A program made the translations under genes and the position numbers. Under the pieces are notes generated by a model, which was not told the DNA's origin, did not search any database, and was given only the letters and a program-made list of their open reading frames with translations. Shown here piece by piece: positions 56,349 to 64,000 of a DNA stretch of 64,000 nucleotides. Positions within the stretch are counted from its first letter, which is position 1; the number at the start of each line of letters is the position of its first letter. The DNA comes from Melastoma dodecandrum (taxonomy: Eukaryota; Streptophyta; Magnoliopsida; Myrtales; Melastomataceae). The stretch spans positions 56,234 through 120,233 of the forward strand of contig JARUPY010000113.1 in assembly GCA_029817715.1 (NCBI GenBank), read 5' to 3'.

Positions 56349-58164
56349 CTTCGGACGCTAGGATTCTGCCCAGAGAGGGGTGGGGAAGGTTAAGCTAGAA
56401 CTATTCCATGTATATCATCACTACTTATTTTTTTGGTGAAGAAAGAAAGTGATGTGTTTGGAAAAAAAACCAGCACACGCTCACATTCAATAGCATAGTC
56501 CGAAAAGTCTAGAAAAAGCTGTGTAATGCATTACTTTCCAGCCCCGAAATAGGGGTGCAGAGCGAAAGAAAAAATTTCAATCGCTCACTCAAAGGGCACT
56601 CAACAAAGTCCACAACCCAAATCAAAATGATGTGGAATTAGGGTTTCCATAAGAAGACTAGAAAGTGATGATCTAGTCAGAAAAAAAGTAAACAAACCAA
56701 GTACATAAAGATGGAACAGTTTTACCCCTTCACCCTCCTTGTGATGATAAGGTTTGCCTTTTGAGGAGATCACCCCGACATCGAACTATAAGAACACCCA
56801 CGATTTTCCTTCGGTAAAAATTTCAGAAGACGGAAACCAAGAAGATCACTTCCTCCGCACAGTTTGGACATGGATGAAATGTTGTGTTGTGGGGTGGGTG
56901 GGGGTGGTGTTTCTTCTGTCCTTGAAAGGGTGTCAGGACAAGGAAAGGACATTAATGACTTTTCACCTTCGTTAATTTCTTCGAGTCCTTTTTTTTTTAA
57001 TCTTTCATAATTTATCTATTTCTCTTAAAAAAAGAAAAGGAAAAAAAAGAGGGAGTGTTGGGTCGAATTGAATATCATCACTCTTTCTGGCCAGAAGACC
57101 AGCCTATGAAAATAATATAAAGAAAAGGCAGAGGGAAAAATAAGAGGGGGATGGTGAGATCATGCTGTCAAAGAGGCCATTCCATTGGGTTTTGTTTAAA
57201 GTTATTTTCACATTAATTCGTTGTCCTAATCTATCTTGGGATCCGGCAAAGATTATTACTATTATCATGCTAAAGATTAGACTCCTCTCCCAGAAGTCAA
57301 GAAAGGAAAAAAGAAGAGAGATTTGGTAACGCTCGTTAAGAATATGAGGTGCATTGCATCCACCCTCCTGGTTTTCTTACCGGACGGTATCCTCTTCTTA
57401 CCATATATGAAAACGTAACCGAAATATTTTCCTAGGAAGGAAAGAAGAGCAAGGAAGCAAAAGACGAGTGTGGGATGGTGGCCGGAGTGGGATCCTCAAG
57501 TCGTAATGGGAGAGAGGGGAAGGACGAAGCTTAATAAAGACGTACCCAGCAAGGGCTCCACTCTTCTCGTGATGCCTCGGTCCTCGTGCGGCTACGGAGG
57601 AGAGTGGAGGGTTGGAAGTGGAATGGCCTTCATTTCCGGGGATCAGGTGGAGAGGTGTTAGGGTTTTTCTATTTCTTTTCTTGAGAGATGGGGGTAGGTT
57701 GGGAGAAATAGATGGAGTTGTCGTGAAGAAGGACAGGGAGAGGGTTTGATGGTGGGGAGGGAGGGAGGAGGAAGATGGGGAGGGAGTGATGAAGAGTTAT
57801 TGCGGAGAGGATTGAGAGGGTGAAATTGCATTTATGAAGGGAGGAGGAGGAGGAGGAGGAGTTATTGTTCTTCTCAGAGAGGAAAATAAAAAAAAAAAAA
57901 AAAACAAGAAAGAAAAGAGAACGCAAGGAATAAGAGTGATAGAGTGTGTGAGTGGGGATAAATCAGCGCGAACATGCAAAACCTCACAAGGGGAGACGAA
58001 TACGTATGAGAAGAGGTTTCTGGTACATATGGTCATACTCGACTCGAATACACTCGACCATTGGAAAAATTTAAAAAAAAAAGAGTTAAGAGGGAGGGAG
58101 AGGTAGATGTTGATGCTCCCATTCGTTCGATTAGTCTGAAAGGTGTGTCCCATTTCTAGTGTTA
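56349..58164. other. intergenic, purine/pyrimidine-biased tracts
   Basis: No gene recognised. A GA-rich region with (GGA)n lies around 57740-57870, followed by an A-run at about 57887-57903. Confidence 0.5.
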
Positions 58165-58668
58165 TGTACGAAAATACGGTTAATTTAAAAAAAAATTACG
58201 AAATACGGATCAAGTTTCGTAAAATAAACACGCCCCTTAAAATGCAAAGAGGACGGGCTTTCAAAACTCGCTCTTGTGAAAATAAGCAGGCGCGGGTTTT
58301 GAAAACGCGCCCCCCCGACATTTAGCAAAAAGAGAGCAAACCCGCCTCTTAAAAAAATGCACAAGTGACTACAACCAACAAGGCTAGACGGTTTATTTTG
58401 TCCAACCTTTCAAAACGCGAGTTTTAACCCGACCCTTTTTCATTTAGTTAAAGGGACGCGTTTTTAAAACCCGTCCCTTGTTAAAGGGGCGGGTCCCGTT
58501 AGACGCCCCTCCTTCACCCGACGAATGAATATTTTTGCTAAGTATTGAGGGGGCGGGTTTTCTCTTTGCATTTTAAGGGGTGCGTTTTGTCGACGGTAAA
58601 ACCGTATTTTGCGAAACTCGGACCATATTTCGCAAATTTATTTTAAAACTAACCGTATTTACATACAG
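58165..58668. repeat. GC-palindrome element with long terminal inverted repeats
   Basis: About 504 bp. The left end (TGTACGAAAATACGGTTAAT, on through GAAATACGGATCAAGTTTCG to CGCCCCTTAAAATGCAAAGA) is matched in reverse complement by the right end, so the inverted repeats run about 100 bp with scattered mismatches and a 17-bp block (ACGGTTTTACCGTCGAC) missing from the left. The interior has GC-rich inverted motifs (GCGCGGGTTTTGAAAACGCG at about 58290, GGGACGCGTTTTTAAAACCC at about 58453) every 45-160 bp. CCCATTTC occurs just outside both ends (58149-58156 and 58674-58681), a possible 8-bp target duplication if the true ends lie a few bases further out. No coding capacity; non-autonomous DNA-transposon-like. 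Confidence 0.72.
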
Positions 58669-61600
58669 AACTCCCCATTTCCGTCGGGTGAAATCACATC
58701 CACTTTGACAAGGAAAAGAACGAAAGGGTTAACGGCAGAGAGAGAGAGAGCTCTTGGAGTGACAATATTTATTACGTACGTGGAAGTGGGGGGAGTTATA
58801 CGAAGGGATGTTTCACTAAAAGGGTAATGGGGGGTTGTTTTATATGTGGAAGGGGAGTCCTCGCAGATGCTGATGTAGAAGGGGGGGGGGGGTTGATTTA
58901 ATACTAAAAGACGGATTCACTACTAACCATGACTTAATGATGTCATTAGTGAAACAACCCTTGGCTTCATTGAAGACCAAAGTTCTTAGGCTGATTGGAA
59001 ACCACAACACTAAAACCATGAAATATCACGTAGAAACGAGATTCCAGTGTTGAACAGGAGGGAGGGGAGCATTGAATCACATTTTTGAGGTCCACAAATT
59101 TTCATCGGTCCATGACATCATCCACATCGCATTCGTATCATATAGGCTAAAACGAATTTATTGTTTGCCCTATCCATCTATCAAGATATTAATTAGGGAA
59201 ATTAAAAGGCTGGGGTTGGGTGATGCTCCGGGTGATGATGATGAGTGCGTGTTGCAAACAACGAATTCAATGGAACTCTCTTTAGAGCCCGAGTCGGATC
59301 TTTGCATTCTTTCACATGAACTTTGAACTACTTGCAGTGTCCCTCCAAGTCCCTGACCAACCCCAAACCTTATCAATAAAAAATCCCTCCCAATTTTTTC
59401 TTCATCTTCTTCCCGTAGTGAATTACGTCGTCCCCTCCTACCTCCTCCTATTCCAACCGCGCATGCATGTTGTCACGCGTATCCAAACTAATTCGAATCA
59501 ACAGTAATTTTACTCTCCTCTCTCTCTCTCTCACTCAATCTTTCCACTTTAAATTGAAGTGCCTTAGAAATAAAACTTCCTTCCCCATTTGTCCAAAGTT
59601 CAAGGAACAAAATGAAAATTTTAGTTTTGCATTTCGAAAGTCAAACCCCAAACAGGGTGTGAATCCAGTAACGCATTAAAAGGAATTTGCTTGTAATTAT
59701 TAAATCTAGACTAGCATTAAAAGAAACCCCCTCCCAACTAATTCTTTTTTCCTCAATCACTCAAGAATAAGTTCCCCATCGACTTTCGAATATAACGAAA
59801 AGAAAAATTGAAAATTTTCGTTTCCCAAAACCTTATTTAGTTTCCATCTTTTTTCAATTTCCACGATAATTTTATTTTCTTTCACGTAAAATGGATGAAC
59901 ATGTAATGCTGATTTCGAACGGATCAATCCTAAACCCAGATGTATCATCGGAACTCCAGAAAAGACTGGTGAACTTACTCGTTTAGTTTTCTGATTTGGG
60001 GGATGGTTTGTAACCAGTGGCTGGAAGATCCTGTTTGATTTGGATGGTGCCTTCCGCGCAGTAGATGTAACGGTGTTATGATGCCGGCTGCTATCGCGAT
60101 GCTTTGCATTTCCAGCTGCTCCTGTTTATACACTTGCCTGTCCTCGAGGATCCTCTTCGACTGGGAGGACGTGGTTTGACTTTATCTTCCTTCCGTCTGT
60201 GCTTCTTCGGCATGCGACGGGCCTTCTTCTCTTGTTTGCGTTGTCTGTTGACACTGCTCGAGGTCGGTTTACCCATCCATGGTACTTTCATATGTACCTG
60301 CAGCAACAGATTGATTTTCAAATGACGCGGATTTTCTAATCAAACCCGTGGGTTTATGTAATCACGAAGAAAAGAAAAGATATTAACACATAATTTAACG
60401 TCCCAACTGACTACATTCTGTGCTCCTGCACATCAACTACACCTATGTCCTGTAACCGTGGTTCAAACAAGCCACTGTCCACTATTCAAGATGGATCAAA
60501 AAAACGCGACTCCAAGGTGACCCAGACATTACCCTTCAGCGACTACCTTTAGGTATCGCGGGTCAGGACAACCTGTAACCGAAATGCCTGAGAGAAACCA
60601 AATACCCTCAGGAGGCAAGGATTGGTCGGCGGCCTCCCTGAGGGAGGATTTGGAACTCATGGGGCGGCCCCTAAAATCTTTCATCTGCACAATGTCACCC
60701 AATTCCGACCATCATCTCCAAATAAGAAAGAAACCTTAAATCACCCGATAAAGAATATGTACACATATACGATGAGAAGGGAGATATATACATGGAGACA
60801 CAAAAGAAAGGCCACAAACCCAAGCGGGTCCACAACCCGATGGGACCATCCCCACCGATATGAGCAACATGCTTCACATCCGTCGGGAGCCCCTAATTTA
60901 CCAACTCCTCCTCATCCTCCTTCCACCACTACAAAACACCAACACGACTTTCCACCCATCTCTTCGCGTTAATGGCGCAAGTCATGAATAAAACAAGAAA
61001 TCCCATCGGAAAGGGAAATGAAAAGGGAGGTAAGATCGAGGATAGATGGAGAGATTCGTTCATCTCCCAATTACCAAATTATTTGGGATATGAACTTGAG
61101 AAACCTTGTAGAATTCCTTGATCATTGCCATGTTACCAAACGAGAAGAAGATCCGTGGGAGGTCCTTTCCACATTCCTTACCGTACGTATGTACATTGTA
61201 TTGCGTGTAAGAAGAATCTTCAATATAATGCCCGATGGTATATGGGAAACACAAGAAAAGAAAAGAACGAAACGGATGATCCTTCCTTTCCTTTCTTATT
61301 ACCCGAGAAGAAATGCCATGTCATGGCCCAAAATCACGTATCCGGGGCGCATGCAGAACCAGAGAGAGAGGGAGGGGAAAATCCATGGTTAAGCCCAGCG
61401 GATGATAGGAAAAAGGTGGGCCAAAATAGGACAGGGGGAGAAAGAAGTGGTGTCACCTCCAACGAATATACCTAGATATGGTCAGACACGTAGACACACA
61501 TCGACCTAGATAGAGACGGGCGGTGAAAAACGGAGGATTGGAGGGATTTAGAGGGTAGTTCTAGAGAAAAAATTTTACGAAAAATATCATGTCAAGTTTT

Positions 61601-62589
61601 GTTTTTAAAATAACGAATTTTAATTTTATATAATTAAATTCAAACGGTGAAAATGAGTAAACCTTAACTAAATCACCGCAAACTTTAGGAGATTTGAGAT
61701 TTTTTGGGGACTTTTTTCGGCGTGAGACGGGTACTTGGCCTTTATTCTCTCTTTGGGCTACCAAATTTTTTCTTCAATCTCGGCTCCCTTTGACTACATT
61801 CGTACCCAATGATGTTATCATCCCTCGAGTCGGTCTTTTCTCTTCGTCCGACCCACTTGCACAGATTTCATCGTGTTGGGGACTTGTGCCGCCCGGGAAG
61901 CTGACTTAGACCTTTGTTGATCAAATAAAAACAGACGACACTATAATACACTAATCAACACCACAATACTATCTCAAACAATATCCTTTCACATCTTTTT
62001 GAATATCAAAAAAAAAAAAAAAAACAATTAATATCAACCGAAAAGAAAGATATATGAGACACTATAATTTTATGTGGAAAACCACGGCACTGAAGTCCGC
62101 CCAACTATCTATTGTCAACAATAATGTGTATTGATATGGTTTTGATGATGAGTCACACAACGCGTTGACCTACTATAACCTTATAGAAGCTGAGCCTACC
62201 CTTACAAAAGCCTAGCAGCTATTGTAACTTAGATATCCTTCCTAAAATAGGAAAAATATCACGAAAATATTTTCTATATACTCCATCATTCTATATCGAA
62301 TGATGTGGTTAGAAAATATTTTCATAATTAGATATTTTAATATTTAATTAATTATTATTTATCTTAATTATTTTATTAATTCAAAAGAGGGATATTCCTT
62401 GGAATGTTATTTGAATTAATATTCAAAAGAGGGATATTCCTTAATATCAAGGAAATCCCCCATATCTTCTTCTCTTCATGCATGTGGGCTGAATCAAGTA
62501 CCAGGTGCATTGCCTCTTTGAGCGAAGAAGAGAAGGGTTTTGTATAGAAATTCTTGAGCCATGTACCTCCACGCGGCATTGCTCCGTCA
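58669..62589. other. intergenic, no gene recognised
   Basis: About 3.9 kb. Open frames such as 60091-60321 (minus, Lys/Arg-rich) and 61018-61475 (plus) have no family motif. A G-run lies at about 58881-58891 and a 42-bp tandem duplication with TCAAAAGAGGGATATTCCTT at 62381-62400 and 62423-62442. GTGGAAAACCACGG at about 62074 resembles a sequence common in plant LTR elements, but I could not bound an LTR. Confidence 0.45.
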
Positions 62590-64000
62590 GGCACACAATG
62601 TTAAGGATCCATTCATCATCCAAGGAAATGTCATGCATCTCATTATCCTTCGGTGTCCTTGTTTGCTTTTTCTTCCTCAACCTCGAGTTAGCCATCACGA
62701 AAACCACATCATTGATAGTTTCTTGTTTCAAAAATTTCTTCTTTTTGTATGGACCTAAACAAACACAAGAAGACAAGTAATCCAAATAGTCAACTTCAAT
62801 TAACTAAGAACTCTCATTTCAATAAAAAAAGATTGTGGTGTGAAAGTTACCATCTCAAAAGCACTCAAATTTCTCTCGTAAGCAGAGGAGCTGCATGTAA
62901 GGCTTAGCACACAAATTGTAAATTTCTACAACTCTGGATATTGACTCCCATAAGACTCCCACCATTGTCCCGGTGTTTTGGTGTCAAGTGCTTTGGTTGC
63001 AACAACACTTCCAAACATGCCTGATTTGCTTTTAAACTCTTCAAGCTAGGAATCAATCTTTTGCATGTATTCGTACAATCCTTTTTTCACTTTATAGTCA
63101 GCTTTGAAACCGGAACTATAATGTAGCTTCGTGTTCAAATAATAGCCCGCGAGATGAAGATGCCTATGCATCTGGTTATCCCATCGCTGATCAATGATTT
63201 CCCACAAAGGTAGATAGCTAAACAATGAAATAGATAACCGGATTTAGCTAAATAATGCAATAGATAGCAAAAAATAAATTAACCATATTTACCTTCTCTT
63301 GACTCCATTGAAGACACTATGAATCTTCGCTTTAGCTTTGTCCATCTCCTCATGAATAAGCCTCATTGCTAGCTTCTCTTCAGAATCAACCAATATTTAC
63401 GCTTTGATAAAGGGAAATGCACCTTTTAGGCAAATGACAATATTCTTCCAGAATGTCTTGTCTGTAATCATTTCTTCAATATGTTTCCCATCACTTGTCT
63501 TTGCATATTGGCTGGCCTTCCACTTATCACATGTAAACATCCTCACCAAAGCTCCTTTGTTGTCGTGTAAGCATCCCAAAGTGAGATATGCAGTAGTAAA
63601 ACGAGTCGCACCTGAGATACACGTAAGTTTTATAACATCGAAATAAGAGATGTTCTCATTTGAAATAAAATCGAAACGAGTCACACCTGGTCTCACTAAA
63701 TCATTTCCATTAGTGAAGTTTTGCAACATCGAAATGAGAGATGTTCTTCCATATATGTAAGTTGTTATCTTCTTTCCACTTAAAATAGTCTCCTAGTGAA
63801 TTGATAACTTCTTTTCAAAGTTTTCCAACATGAGATCAATGCAATTGGCAGCACAATGAGTCCAATATAAATTCTTTATTTTCTCCATCAATAACTCCCC
63901 CGCAACCTTATAATTTGATGCATTATCCGTGACAACTTGGATAACGTTCTCTTCTCCAACCTCCTCAATAACATCGTCAATTATGTTGTAAATATTGTCA
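62590..64000 (-). mobile_element. hAT-family (DUF659-type) transposase, decayed, runs off the window
   Basis: Minus-strand relics in order from the window end: VVTDNASNYKVAGELLMEKI and YWTHCAANCIDLMLENFEKK (about 63950-63810, the DUF659 core with its catalytic Asp region), NFTNGNDLVRPGVTRF (about 63720), then FTTAYLTLGCLHDNKGALVR, CDKWKASQYAKTSDGKHIEE, the hydrophilic middle (MRLIHEEMDKAKAKIHSVF, about 63370-63310), LWEIIDQRWDNQMHRHLHLA, and the hAT dimerisation region (ESYGSQYPEL, stop, then VLSLTCSSSAYERNLSAFEM, about 62955-62865) ending DISLDDEW (about 62615). Breaks include TAG for Gln after PEL (about 62939) and a 60-bp in-frame insertion after TRF that repeats part of GVTRF. The N-terminal half lies beyond 64000; terminal inverted repeats were not found. 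Confidence 0.88.

Noticed and set aside
60091..60321. Lys/Arg-rich 76-codon minus-strand frame
   Set aside because: Composition alone; no family motif, no splice context and no support for a start.
62040..62340. GTGGAAAACCACGG and mirrored GAAAATATTTTC motifs considered as part of a solo LTR
   Set aside because: No matching second copy, TG...CA ends or target duplication could be found.

Overview
This is a nuclear window from a flowering plant, probably a dicot. The evidence is a set of plant-only genes (arogenate dehydratase, chloroplast ATP synthase gamma with its thiol-switch cysteines, plastid SufB, S40 senescence protein, TOM1-like membrane protein), a MIR171 hairpin, a nuclear tRNA-Trp, GT-AG introns, AT-rich spacers and plant-type transposons. 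I cannot name the species. All exon borders were read by eye from frame continuity, splice dinucleotides and recalled family motifs; no alignment was run.

Layout. 1-4257: no gene recognised. 4258-7094 (-): intact 11-exon arogenate dehydratase. 8539-8766 (+): conserved small plant protein. 10262-10346 (+): MIR171 precursor. 11242-12375 (-): intronless ATPC1. 13206-15970 (-): broken calcium-dependent protein kinase. 15985-17090: about 200-bp repeats in two opposed clusters. 18106-18720 (-): S40/DUF584 protein. 19330 to about 23650: decayed Copia retrotransposon whose gag-protease block is inverted relative to integrase-RT-RNase H. 25596-25892 (-): small basic protein of unknown function. 26833-29205 (-): two-exon SufB. 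29501-30209: two palindrome-rich repeat elements. 30986-32547 (+): Derlin-2-type pseudogene. 33367-35638 (-): intact 11-exon TOM1/TOM3-like gene. 36403-36474 (+): tRNA-Trp(CCA).

From 36.7 to 56.4 kb four consecutive genes, all on the minus strand, are near-complete in exon order but broken: phospholipase A I (LRR-ARM-patatin), a GH1 beta-glucosidase, a glucose-6-phosphate/phosphate translocator and an HD-ZIP IV homeobox gene. They keep their introns, so they are decayed resident genes and not processed copies. 43631-43886 and 58165-58668 carry a repeat family with long terminal inverted repeats and internal GC-rich palindromes. The last 1.4 kb is a decayed hAT transposase running off the window.

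The genes do not form an operon-like unit. Four of the intact genes serve the chloroplast or plastid metabolism (phenylalanine synthesis, photophosphorylation, Fe-S assembly, and, broken, sugar-phosphate import). The most unusual material is the family of palindrome-array elements, the internally inverted Copia element, and the contrast between clean genes and a block of serially broken ones.
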